This document shows positions 44,343 through 55,747 of a stretch of DNA of 64,000 nt, piece by piece. Each line of letters starts with the position of its first letter. Position 1 is the stretch's first letter. The notes under the pieces are model-generated. The model was not told the origin of the DNA and did no database searches. It saw only the letters and a list, made by a program, of their open reading frames with translations. The position numbers and the translations under genes were made by a program. The stretch covers positions 7,154,001-7,218,000 of the forward strand of contig NC_037091.1 in NCBI RefSeq assembly GCF_002994745.2, given 5' to 3'. This stretch comes from Rosa chinensis (lineage: Eukaryota > Streptophyta > Magnoliopsida > Rosales > Rosaceae).

Positions 44343-46196
44343 TTATGGGAGTTCGGATAACTTTCTTAATCTGATGCTCTTCACATGTTTCTCGAATGTG
44401 GATTTAGGTAATGACTTGGTAAACAAGTCCACTACATTATCCTCTGAACGGATTTGATTAACTTCAATATTTAGAAGTGTTTGTTGTTGCTGATTGTAAA
44501 AGAACTTAGGCGATATATGCTTGGTGTTGTCGCCCTTGATGAAACCTAACTTCATTTGCTCAATACAAGCTGCATTATCTTCATAAATGTATGTAGGTTT
44601 ATCTGTGATAGACTTCAAACCACAAGTTCCTCGAATGTGTCTAACTACATACCTTAGCCATATGTATTCTCGCACGGCTTCATGGAGAGCGATAATCTCT
44701 ACATGATTTGAGGAAGTAGCAACAAGGGTTGGCTTTGTAGACCTCCAAGATATCGCAGTGCTTCCCATGGTAAAGAAATAACCCGTTTGGGAGCGACCTT
44801 TGTGAGGGTCAGAGAGATACCCTGCATCAGCAAAACCCATCAAGACATCGTTGTCATTTTGATGGAAGGGAGGAGGAGCACGGAAGGTGGCGTTTTGCCT
44901 TGTGGAGTCCGATCCCACACTTCCGTTATTTCTTTTCTCTCTATAGGGATAGAACAAGCCCATATCAATCGTACCTCTCAAGTATCGAAAGATTGTCTTT
45001 ATGCCAATCCAACGGCGGCGTGTTGGCGCAGAACTGTGTCGAGCTAACAAGTTCACTGCGAATGAGATGTCCGGTCTTGTGCATCGAGCTAAGTACAATA
45101 ATGAGCCTATTGCACTTAGATAGGGCACTTCAGCCTCTAATAAGTCTTCGTCCTCATCCCTTGGATGAAACGGATCTTTTTCAGGCTCAAGACTACGACT
45201 GATCATAGGAGTACTCACAGGCTTTGCTTTATCTTCATTAAAGCGCCTTAATAATTTTTGAGTATATGCTGACTGATGGATCATAATCCCATCACTACGG
45301 TGCTCGAGTTCTAGTCCAAGGCAAAACCGTGTTTTCCCAAGATCTTTCATCTCAAATTCGGATTTCAAGTACTTAGCAGTTTCCTTTAACTCATCTAGAG
45401 TTCCAATTAGGTTCATGTCATCGACATAAACTGCTACAATTTCAAATCCGGAACTTGTCCTCTTTATAAACACGCATGGGTATATTTCAATGTTGACATA
45501 TCCCTTCCCAATCAAGTAGTCACTTAGACAGTTATACTACATCCGTACGGATTGTTTCAATCCATATAGTGAGCGTCTCAATCTTATTGAAAACGCGCTC
45601 CGTGGTTTAGAGCCACTTGACTTGGGTAATTGAAGTCCATCTGGAACCTTCATATATATCTCTGAATCTAGATCCCCATAGAGATATGCTGTAACCATAT
45701 CCATAAGCTGCATGTCAAGTTTTTCGGAAACTACCAAACTGACAAGGTAGCGGAACGTTATAACGTCCATTACGAGAGAATATGTCTCCTCGTAGTTGAT
45801 TCCAGGGCGTTGTGAGAAACCTTGCGCCACAAGGCGGGCTTTGTATCTAACAACCTCATTTTTCTCATTACGCTTTCTAACAAAGACCCATTTATGGCTA
45901 ACAGGCTTTATACTTGGGGGTGTCAGCGTTATAGGCCCAAATACCTGTCTCTTTGTTAGTGAATCCAATTCAACCTGGATCGCATCTTTCCATTTAGGCC
46001 AGTCTGCTATTCGTTGACATTCTTCAACGGAGCGAGGTTCGATATCATTGTGTTCTATAATTCCTTGAGCAATAGAATATGCAAACACATAATCAAGGAT
46101 AATAGAATCTCGATTCAACATCTCATGTACACTAGTGTAATTCATGGAGATCTCCCTATTCCCTGGAATTGGTTCTAACATTGGAGCGTCCCCCAA
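44343..46196 (-). pseudogene. second copia: reverse transcriptase and RNase H
   Basis: Two frames in the same phase are separated by a TAG at 45537-45539 that interrupts the region after YGLKQSVRM. The polymerase has ARLVAQGFSQRPGINYEETY and the active-site YVDD at 45417-45428 (VYVDDMNLIGT). RNase H has GFADAGYLSDPHKGRSQTGY, YEDNAACIEQM and DLFTKSLPKSTF near the end. A frameshift between about 46197 and 46250 separates it from the integrase part. Confidence 0.9.
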
Positions 46197-46246
46197 TGTC
46201 TCTTGGACATAACCATAATCTGGAATATCTTCATGAGACGGGTTAT

Positions 46247-48145
46247 TTATGTGATGATTAGTGGATCTTTCAGTGCCAAACTCGCTTTCTTTCTCGAGCC
46301 AGAATCCATCAAACCTTTGGGCCTCCCACGTTTCCTTGCTGGGAGCCCGGCCCGAGCCACATTGCCATCACTATTAGTGGTGGCGGCGCGATGCCCAATG
46401 CCCCTAGGGGTGGCGCCATGTCCATGATTTTTAGGGACATCAGTCCTTGCAGGCAAGTTTGCAATAGGTATATGTGATTTTGTCATTCTAGCGATATCAG
46501 AAAACGCATCAGGCATAGAATTTGCTACATTCTAAAGATCGAGAATTCTCCGCACTTCAATTTCGGACTGTGAGGTTCGGGGATCAAGATGAGACAAAGT
46601 GGGGACAGACCACGACAATTCATGTCGTTCATGTTGAACATTATTGTTCCTATCTCCCCCTAACGACTGGAAGACTGTCTCATCAAAGTGACAATCCGCA
46701 TATCTAGAGGTAAATAGATCGCCTGTCAAAGGTTCTAAGTAGCGGATAATGGTTGGAGAGTCATATCCAACATAAATGCTTAATCGTCTTTGAGAACCCA
46801 TTTTGGTGCGCTGTGGCGGCGCAATTGGCACATAAACTGTACACCCAAATATGCGTAAGTGTGAGACATCTGGCTCATATCCAGTAACCATCTGGGACGC
46901 AGAAAGGGGTTTAGTGGTAGTTGGCCTCAAACGAATGAGCACAGCTGCATGCAATATTTCATAGCCCCAAGCAGAAACAGGGAGATTGGTGAGCATAACC
47001 AATGCTCTAGCGACCATTTGAAGTCTTTTAATGGCAGCTTCTGCGAGACCATTTTAGGTGTGAACATGAGGAACAGGGTGTTCAACCTCAATCTCAATAG
47101 ACATGCAATAGTCATCAAACGTTTTTGATGTAAACTCTCCAGCATTGTCAAGACGAATTGACTTAATAGGATGATCAGGGTGGTGAGCCCTTAATTTAAT
47201 GATTTGTGCTAGGAGTTTAGCAAATGCAGCATTTCTTGTGGACAATAGCATGACATGTGACCATTGTGTCGATGCATCAACCAACACCATAAAATATCAA
47301 AATGGTCCGCAAGTTGGTTGAATAGGTGCACAAATATCACCTTGGATTCTTTGTAAGAATGGAATATTTTCCTTAGTGTCCTTTGCATAGGATGGTCTCG
47401 ATCCTAATTATGCTAAAGAGCAGGCTTTGCAAAACGAAAGATGGGCTTTAGAAGCAACCAGGGAAGTATTCGGTTGAGCCACGAAGTCACAATTGACTTA
47501 AGAAGTAGAAAAAGGAACCAAGGAGGTATTGGTGGCGTCAAAACCACTTTTGGGCCGCAGGGGGTAGGCGGCGCCGGCCCTACCTTGGATAGAATTTTGG
47601 TTCTGGCTTCTTTTTGTTTTGAAAAATGGATGTCCGTGTGAAGTCTTTAATATACGGATCATCATATCACAACCTGGGTGTCCCAAATGGTCATGCCAAA
47701 GCCTATATGTGTCAGAATCTCATAAGTCATCTCTCATGACATGGTTGGATTCAATAATTTGAATAGTGGTTGCATACAACCCACTAGAGCGACACATAAG
47801 TTTCTCTAATACTCGTTTATGTCCGTAGTCATTAGAGGTGATGCAAAGGAACTTTTGTCCATTCTCACAATGTGTTTCCACATGAAAACCATTGGCTCTT
47901 ATATCTTTAAAACTCAATAGGGTTCTTCCAGCCCTAGGAGCATATAGAGCTTCGGTGACATTAATACTTGTGCCATTTGGCAACATAAATTGAGCTGGTC
48001 CTCGACCGTGAATCAATTGTGATGGTCCAGCCATCGTAGTCACAGAAGATCGACTAGGCGTCATCCATAGAAATAGTTGCCTATGTCGCAATATAGTATG
48101 TGTGGTGCCACTATCAACAAGGCATTCCAACTCTCCAGGAAACAT
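46247..48145 (-). pseudogene. second copia: protease and integrase
   Basis: The protease part starts MFPGELECLVDSGTTHTIL with the DSG active site. The integrase core shows VLVDASTQWSHVML and RLDNAGEFTSK. A TAA at 47054-47056 interrupts the core just before the NGLAEAAIKR segment, and another stop lies at 46532-46534. The reading phase is the same from 48145 to 46247 apart from these stops and a disturbed stretch at about 47291-47700. The C-terminal part has VTGYEPDVSHLRIFGCTVYV. Confidence 0.85.
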
Positions 48146-48513
48146 ACTAAAAAATAATAAAGTTTGGAATTAAAACATGTCCATGACATCGAATAATAAT
48201 ACGATACTTTATTAATAAAGATAGTCAATGATTACATCAAAGGTCCCAAAAAGTCTAATCCAAAATAAAATCAAACTAAGACACATTGTAGTCACTCTAT
48301 CTGTTTGGTAACTCTAATCAAATATGACCAGGAAAGTAGAGAGAGATGTTGGTGGAGCGAGGCTCTCTTAAGTACCATTAATCTCAATGACTTTCCTAGA
48401 CATCATATTTCATTGGGTGCACCACATAAGAAAGAGTTTAATACAATTATCATTTATTGACTAAGGCATATATATTGCCATTACAAAAATTCTTGGAAAA
48501 TAAAAGGACTATT

Positions 48514-49635
48514 CTAATCAAAGTCTGCAGCATCCTTGTGCACTTCATCTTCAGCTTTGAAGTCCTCTTTGGTGAGATTGACATCTCCACCATCTTCTTC
48601 TTCTTCTGCAAGGTACACTTCTTGCTCCCTCAGGTCCCTGTATGCCCTGTATCTTGAAGCTAGTTGCTCGCTTACCTTGCATTGCTTGAACCAATGCTCA
48701 CTTAATCCACTTCGATGACACATGTCATTGTGGTTGCCTCCCTTTAATTGAGGTGCACGTTGTGGGTGTTCCCTAGGAGGATTGGCGCCACCACCACGAG
48801 CCATAGCGCCTCCACCACGAGCCATGGCGCCTCCATCACGACCAGGGATACCACGACCACCTTTCCCACGTGTGGCATTGCCACCACGTGTATTCGCACC
48901 AAACCTGCGGTTTCCTTCCTTGTTAGGGCGGTTATATGGACCCATACGTCCCTCATATCCCTTATTCTTAGAGTTCCGCTACTTGCTCCCTCTTTTGGGT
49001 GCATTATAATTCGCCTCATGAACGCTCTTAGTTCCAATGGGCCTTGAATTATAATTCCTCACGAATATGTTATCATGTTTCTCAGCTACAGATATGAGAT
49101 TGATAAGCTGATGAAACCTCGTGATCCGTCCAGCATTGACTTCAGTGCGGTATTGCTTTGATATCACAATGGCTGAAACGGGGAAGGTGGAGAGAGTTTT
49201 CTCAATTAGCTCTTGCTTTGTGACAGGTTGTCCACAAAACCTCAACATGGACTGTAGGCGAAGAGCTTCTGAATTATATTCAGCAACAGACTTGAAATCA
49301 GCAAAGTGCAGATTGTTCCATTGAACCTTCAAGTCAGGGAGGAAGGAATCTTGGACATTGCCAAAGCGCTCTTCTAGCGCTACCCATAGCTTTCTTGCAT
49401 CCTTGATCGACATATACTCCAATCTGAGTGCCTTCTCCATATGGCGTCGCATCAAGATAACTACTTGAGCATGGTTTGTAAGTGTTCGCACGAACACACG
49501 ATCCGGGTTAGGTGCCTGGATTATGGGTAATATTCCCTTTGAAGTGAGGTAGTTCTCAACATCGGTTACCCAACTGTGGTAATCCAAGCCTGTTGAGTCA
49601 ACCATGGGAAAGTCGAGTCTAGGTTCATTCGACAT
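48514..49635 (-). pseudogene. second copia: gag
   Basis: The frame starts MSNEPRLDFPMVDSTGLDY, carries LWVALEERFGN, and is cut by an in-frame TAG at 48979-48981. It then continues through a Gly/Arg-rich tract (MARGGGAMARGGGANPP) to a degenerate zinc knuckle CHRSGLSEHWFKQC, in which the second Cys is replaced by Ser. It ends in a long acidic tail. Confidence 0.88.
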
Positions 49636-50360
49636 CCTGAAAATAAGAAGAGAAGATATATTAGTTTCGGAGCTAAACTTCCACTAAAACTAAAATAATA
49701 AGATTTCCAAGCTATGCTACCAAGAAAACAATTTCCAAGAATCTCTTTTGGATTAGACCAAACAATAATGTTTTAATATGGTCACAATTTGATGCTTACG
49801 GATGCTCTTAGTCCGAGCATTATGAACACTCTTAGTTCGTTAAGCGTGAATCCCCACAATTTCGCTTTATTAAATAATCGAACTCATGTTCGTATATTGA
49901 AAATCCTGCAGAAAATAAAGGAATTTAAAAGACAAGAAAGCAGGAACTTTAATCTTTAAAACTTACTTGTTGAAATTTGGAGCAAATTCGCTTCTAAACA
50001 GCTCCCACTTTGAATGGGGTACAAATCTCACAACGACTCCAATAGGGCTGAAATTTGGAGGTCAGATAGAAGAGGCAGAGAAGAACAACTTTGGTGAAGG
50101 AAGGATTTTTATCTGAGGTGCCGATCAAGACGTTTCGGGGCGTACAAACAGGCTGATCTGCACAGGAACGAGCGTGCTGCTATGCTGCAGGGGCAGCAGG
50201 CATGCGACGATGATGCAGGGGCAGTAGGAGGCATACAGGTGCTCAAGGGCTGCAGGAGTAGCGCACGGTATGGCTAGCAAGGTCTAGGAGTTTGCGGCAG
50301 TTTTTGGTGAAAGAAATTTCAGGTGTTAGGGTTTTTTTTCCTGGCTAGGACTTGGGTTAG

Positions 50361-50378
50361 AGTATCGTGCTGATAACG
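50361..50378 (-). other. candidate primer-binding site of the second copia element
   Basis: On the minus strand CGTTATCAGCACGATACT follows the 5' LTR directly. It is not the usual initiator tRNA-Met complement, so the primer tRNA is undetermined. Confidence 0.5.
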
Positions 50379-50558
50379 TGTTGTAGAGAATTGGAAAAAT
50401 GTATTGTATTCATCTCACCATGAGGTTTATATAGGGTTACATCATGTGTACAAAAGGCAATACATAATAGCTATACTAATTAATCGCACATTACAAGTAT
50501 GTCAATCGCATACATTACACAATACCTATTGCATGAATAGTCATTATCATTCACAACA
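50379..50558 (-). repeat. 5' LTR of the second copia element
   Basis: It is 180 bp, with the same ends as the 204-bp copy but lacking the 24-bp tandem unit. The target duplication AGTAT follows. Confidence 0.92.
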
Positions 50559-50563
50559 AGTAT

Positions 50564-52124
50564 CGAATCATTAAGGAAAAAAGAAATCACAGGCAGTTAG
50601 CACGATCTCCTTAAAGAACGACTGCCAGGGTGCAGGATTGGAGACCGAAGAAGGACGTGGGACATGATCGGAGTGGATATGGCTTCATCACTATTCACCC
50701 CAATCTCAATTTACAGTTCATATAAAAGGAGAGAAGGAAAAGAGGAGCAGAGCAAAATCAAACCCAGAAAGAGGAAAAAAATTAGTATCAAAATCAGTGA
50801 CTTGGGATTCACCTAAGGTGAGACTAGCCAATTGTTGTTGGGTAATTTTCAGATTTCGTTTTTCATTGATTTGGGTATATTATTTTTGTTCTATATGGTT
50901 TTCTTTGTTACTCATTGGAATTGGATTATCGATGTTAGGTATTGTTTGCTGAGCGGATTATCAAGTCGGCCGACAGAGTTGCAAATTCACTTGAGGTCAG
51001 ACTTGATAATTGTTTCTAGATTTCAAATGATTTTCTAAATTTTACGTTTGTATTTATTTGCTTTGCTTTGGTGTACCTTATGTGTTCTACTTTGATTATA
51101 TACGTTTGTAATTCGCTTTTCAAAATTTGGATGCATTGGCTATTTATACACGTTTATAATTCGCTTTTCTTTGCTTCTGCTTCTAATAGTTGGATCTAAA
51201 GAGAGATGAGATGAGGTGCATATATAAGAAAAGAAGTATGCTTTGAGAGGCAATCAAACTTCTAGAATAATCAGTTGGTAAGCAATTTAATTTTTTAAGA
51301 TTTTAGTATTGGTGTTGTTCTATGTTTAGGCAATATAGAAAGTAATAACGCAGAACTTAATAAATGGTATATTACGATTTTGAGAAGAATAAGGTATTTT
51401 CTTACTTTCTGTTTTCATTGCTGATTAACATTGACTTCAAGAGGTTTCCATTTGAACATGATATGAAGTTAGATATGTACTGCCCTTCTTTACATTTCAT
51501 TATAAGCTGCCACACCCTTCAATACTTTAAGCCTTGATACTTTTTCTTTGTTAATTTTGGTTCAGTTTCTGTTGAAGTTTTCATGGCTTGGAGTCATCGT
51601 TTGCAGTTATGCAAATACGTACTTTACTTTTATTATTTCGTGGGAAAAAAGTCTAATATGATACAGAAGCTAGCAAAGAATTTTATTTTTCTTCTGATGA
51701 GTTCCCTCTTTTGGAACTTCAATTCAGTTGGTTCACTAGAAGAGTTGGTTGGTAATAGAAACTTTGTTTCTGGGTAATGCCTTGTGTTTTGGTGAATTAG
51801 GTATAGAATAATTGGATTATTTGGTTTACGATGATTGGGTTATCAAGTAGGGAATCAGTTTTGTTTTTGACAGAGATTTTATTGACATGGATAGGTACTT
51901 TGACTTAAAGCGCTGGTACTTTGATTTGACACATTGTACATTGATATCGAGTGTTTATCTCTTTCTCTAGGGCTTCACTAAACCCTCAGGTCCTCTTCTC
52001 TTTTAGGCTTCTCAGCTTCTTTATTTTCCTGATTAGGTTTGAGGCTAACTATGTTTCCTATATACAAGACCAAAGTTGCAACTATGTCTTCCTATGCTAA
52101 CATCTTGAAAATACTTGGATGAAA
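50564..52124 (+). other. non-coding; possible promoter and leader of the Helitron gene
   Basis: A good TATA box, TATAAAAG, lies at 50721-50728 in a GA-rich context, followed by a possible non-coding exon ending near a CTAAG|GTGAGA donor at about 50818. It might be the promoter of the Helitron gene downstream, whose coding exons start at 54158, but this is a guess. A short tandem duplication with tacgtttgtaattcgctttt occurs at about 51101-51160. No coding frame is convincing. Confidence 0.35.
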
Positions 52125-52901
52125 TGTTTTTCTGGAAAAAAGGGATTGATAGGCACGTTTCAATCCTTACTGGGTAGAAACCAAAAATTCAAACAGAACA
52201 CAGGATTTTTGGTTATGCAGTGAAAACCTCAAATATGAGATTAAAAACACTGCGAGACTCTTACTCTTAAGAACCCAAAACAAAGACAATCTATTTATGA
52301 TGAAGGATATGTTCTTTACAAACTCAAGTAGCACTAGCTCAGCTACAATCACTAGAAATTACTAATGAGAAGATTGAAGACAATCTTGAACTCTTTCTTC
52401 ACTTGAACAATCTCCAACTATTGCTCTTCTTGCTTCACAACCTCTCTACTGATCTCAAAAGAATCAATGCACATGAGCAAATGAACAAGAACACTTAAAC
52501 ATGGAACAAGTGTCTTGGACTTCTATGAAACTCGATCTTAAGCAAGTAAGACTCTAACAATTATTGCATCTCTCTCACTCCAAAAGAACGCACACTTTCA
52601 TAATATATTGAGGAGATGACAGATCCTCAATCATGACTCAACCCTAATACTACTCCTAATAGGAAAGAACTTTCAATAAGGGATATCCAATAAATCCTAA
52701 AACGATCAGGACTTTAATACCACGATTTTAACAGTTGGAAATATCTTTGAAATGCAATAACTTAAAGCCCAAAAGATACTTCCCCAAAATCAACCTTCCT
52801 AAATCATAGGACTGACTCGGACAAACTGGAACAGACTCGGATGACTTCTTTAGAGCATTGTATAGGGATGCCAACACACACACAAGAAACTTGTACCTAC
52901 A
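52125..52901 (-). repeat. probable solo copia LTR (Sirevirus-like), borders uncertain
   Basis: The plus-strand left end TGTTTTTCTGG and right end ACTTGTACCTACA resemble the ends of the 858-bp Sirevirus LTR. At the equivalent place it has the same inverted motif gcagtgaaaacct...cactgcg (about 52218-52256). No matching 5-bp duplication is found, so it is old or the borders are slightly off. Nothing coding is present. Confidence 0.45.
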
Positions 52902-54157
52902 CATCTTCTCTAGAGGTTGAATCTGCAGGTATCTTCGGTGTTCTTCTTAGATTTGATTATATTTGATGACATTAGGGTCTTTGTTTAAAGAGACAACTAT
53001 GCAAACATGTTGCTTTTTTCATATATGGAACCAAGATTAAGATTTTCATTATTATTTCCTCTTTTCTCTTCGATCTTTGATTGTTCCTTTCGACATTGAG
53101 ACAAGGGCACTTTAATTTAATTTTCAATTCTAAATTGGATACTGTACGTACTTCACATTCCATGAGAATGTGGTCATTGTTTTGTTTTGTTGGAAAAGCT
53201 AGCGTTTTGCAATATACATTCCTATGGGCAATGTGCAAGTGTTATTACATTACTGATGTAGTAGTACCTGTATTTAAGGTAGCAAGTGATCTGTTATATG
53301 TAACTTTAGATATTTTAATTTGTCAGTCATCTTCTGCTTGCATCCTTGATTTGATATTATCTGTCCACGTATATCACCTATAAGTTGTGAGTCATAATGA
53401 TCCTCAAAACTGATATTTTTTGTGGTAATGCAGGTGTTTGTGTTGAGTATAGATATCATATCATTATTCTCACTGTGAGTTCATGATCCACCTCCCAGGA
53501 TATTGCCCAAGTATGTGGTTTCTGTACAACCCGAAGATAACGTCTTCCCTTAGTCCCAAAATCTTTTCATACAGTCTTTCAATTACTCAATTGAGTCTAG
53601 TGTTCTCTGTTTATTATATTACTGATGGTATAATACCTCTACTAAAATTAGCAGGGTTGACTCAGGGCACATCAAACCACGAAGGATATCTTCATACTGG
53701 AGAAGTGACCTTGGATGGTTTGATATAGCGCATCATATCTGATAGCCTCGAAGAGAAGAATATAGCGTGCACCTCTCAAAATTCAGAAACTGAAGTTCTG
53801 ATCTAGTTAGTGACATATCTTATAGCATCCATTTTTTTTCCTTCTTAAGTTTCTTCTAAGTTTGGCTATGTAGTCAAACAATGAGGCGATAAACTTTTAG
53901 ATTTAGAGTTATTATTATCATTACTGTATGAAAACGTATTAAATGCATCATATATCATACATATAATCTTTCTCTGTTTTGTAAACAGATTGTACAGAAT
54001 AATTCCTAAGCTTCCCAACCAGTAGAAGATCAAGGTACAATCTTTTTTATTCTTTTCTTATTTGAGGTTTCCCTCTCTTTTTTTTTGGCTGATTCTCTTT
54101 TGCCCTGGTTAGTAATCAGGTTGATTTAGTTGGCTTTCATCTTTTACAGATTATTAT
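52902..54157 (+). other. non-coding region before the Helitron coding exons
   Basis: It holds two diverged copies of a segment containing a tattac(a)ttactgatg core, at about 53240-53285 and 53600-53655. These would read YYITDVVVPVFKVA and YYITDGIIPLLKLA if translated. No complete gene is recognised. It may be the 5' leader or intron region of the Helitron. Confidence 0.35.
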
Positions 54158-55747
54158 GGGCCAGGTTCCTTCATCACGCTTTCCTGATGAAGACCAGGTA
54201 GCTTACCATTATACTTGTTTCCTTTGATAAATAAAGTTTAATAATTTATAGGAATCATTTTTTTATGTAATTTTTGTTACTTAATGTGGTTTACTATATA
54301 GAGACCTAACCGTCTTCAAGCACAAGAGGAGAAAGGCAAAGTATAAATACTCCCCATAGAGAGACAAGACAATCAATGAGTCCTTCACAATCTCTTTCAT
54401 CACACTCTTACCCACCCAACAAAGACCAGGTACATTTGAATTCATTTCGTTAGAAGTAAAACAATTTATGGGAAAAACTTTTAAATAGAATTTATTATCT
54501 TTTTTTATATTATTGCGTCTATGGTGCAGGGTTACACCCATCTTCATGCATTAGAGGCTGAAAGGCAGCGTAGATATAATCATCAAAGAGAGAGGCGACA
54601 GTTATTGAGTTCTTCACAACGAGCGGAAATTTTAGACCAAAGATGTGCCAACTATCAGATACAATGACAAATGGAGAACACAAGTGTAGCAAATCAAGTG
54701 GAAGCAATGAACGGTAACTTACTGAGTGCATGTTCCGAAACACAAACATCTTCAACGTATTGTATATATTTTTTTTCACAATTTGCTTTCTAATTTGATC
54801 AACAAAAATGTTCTTTTGCATATGTAGAATTAAGAGTTTTGATAGTAATATAGTTTTATTTTTTAAGGAAGAATTTCAGAACATTGAGAATATGTCACCA
54901 AACTTCCCCAAAGAAGGAAGAAATAAAATGTAACGACTTAAAGAGAAGATTAGATGAGCAAAAAATGGACTTCAATTGAGTTAAAGGGGGGCTGCATCAA
55001 TGCCATATTGAAATGGAAGGGAAATTTGAGAATTCCGCATCCATTACTTTAAGTACTAAATATTTCTCATAGACTTTTTATGGAGCCTGTTTCTTCAATG
55101 TTTAAATAATTTAATACATGAAAATCATAGGTGTTGAACAACAAGATCGGGCTTATCACCAAAGTACAACACATTCTGAAAGAGAGAGTCAAAGAGGGCG
55201 AACAAATCAAAGCACTTAGCGGGCTTCAATGAGTTCAGAACAACGTGATGAGTATTTAGCACGACGACGAGCTAATTATCATTATCATCACGAGCTAACA
55301 TCAAATCCTGAGCATAATATCCAAGTTCCAACTAGAATCCGCTTAAGCCATATAAGACAATTAGCACAGTCGAATAGGTCACAAGTGCCTGATAATGGAG
55401 CGAATCAAGACGATATGAACAATGGTGATCATATAGTAGTCAATGAAGGTACAAATGGCAAACATCAATGTATTCTTCACTATTGTTTCAGTAATAAGCA
55501 CAGTACCTGATTTTTTTTTTTTTTTCATAACAGGAACCTCTGAAAATGGCAGAATGCACTTGAGCTATATAAGGCAACTAGCACGGTCAAATAGGTCGCA
55601 GGTGCCTATTAATGGAGTTAACCAAAATGCTACAAACAATGAGGATCATGTTGTACTTAGTGAAGGTAACAAATTCAAAACATCAATATGTTCGTATATA
55701 TATTGTTTTAGTAACTAGCTCAATTACTAACATTGATTTTTTTTTAT
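54158..55747 (+). pseudogene. Helitron Rep/helicase gene, N-terminal exons, decayed
   Basis: Exon-like pieces with AG/GT borders follow each other: MGQVPSSRFPDEDQ (54158-54199), then a related piece ending YPPNKDQ (to about 54429), then a basic piece with LEAERQRRYNHQRERRQLL (from about 54531, stop at 54666). Next comes MSSEQRDEYLARRRANYHY (55229). Two sister exons follow at about 55310-55447 and 55545-55665, with RLSHIRQLAQSNRSQVP and HLSYIRQLARSNRSQVP. Such Arg-rich exons with ARRRANY are usual at the N-terminus of plant Helitron proteins. Several stops break the frame. Confidence 0.65.

Larger units (their letters stand above)
43769..50558 (-). mobile_element. Ty1/copia LTR retrotransposon, second element, degenerate
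   Basis: Short LTRs of 204 bp (43769-43972) and 180 bp (50379-50558) start TGTTGTAGAG and end CACAACA in plus orientation. They are flanked by the duplication AGTAT (43764-43768 and 50559-50563). On the minus strand gag, protease, integrase, reverse transcriptase and RNase H follow in copia order. The LTRs differ at about eight positions plus a 24-bp indel, so it is older than the Sirevirus-like element. At least four internal stops and one frameshift make it inactive. I cannot assign the copia lineage. Confidence 0.9.
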
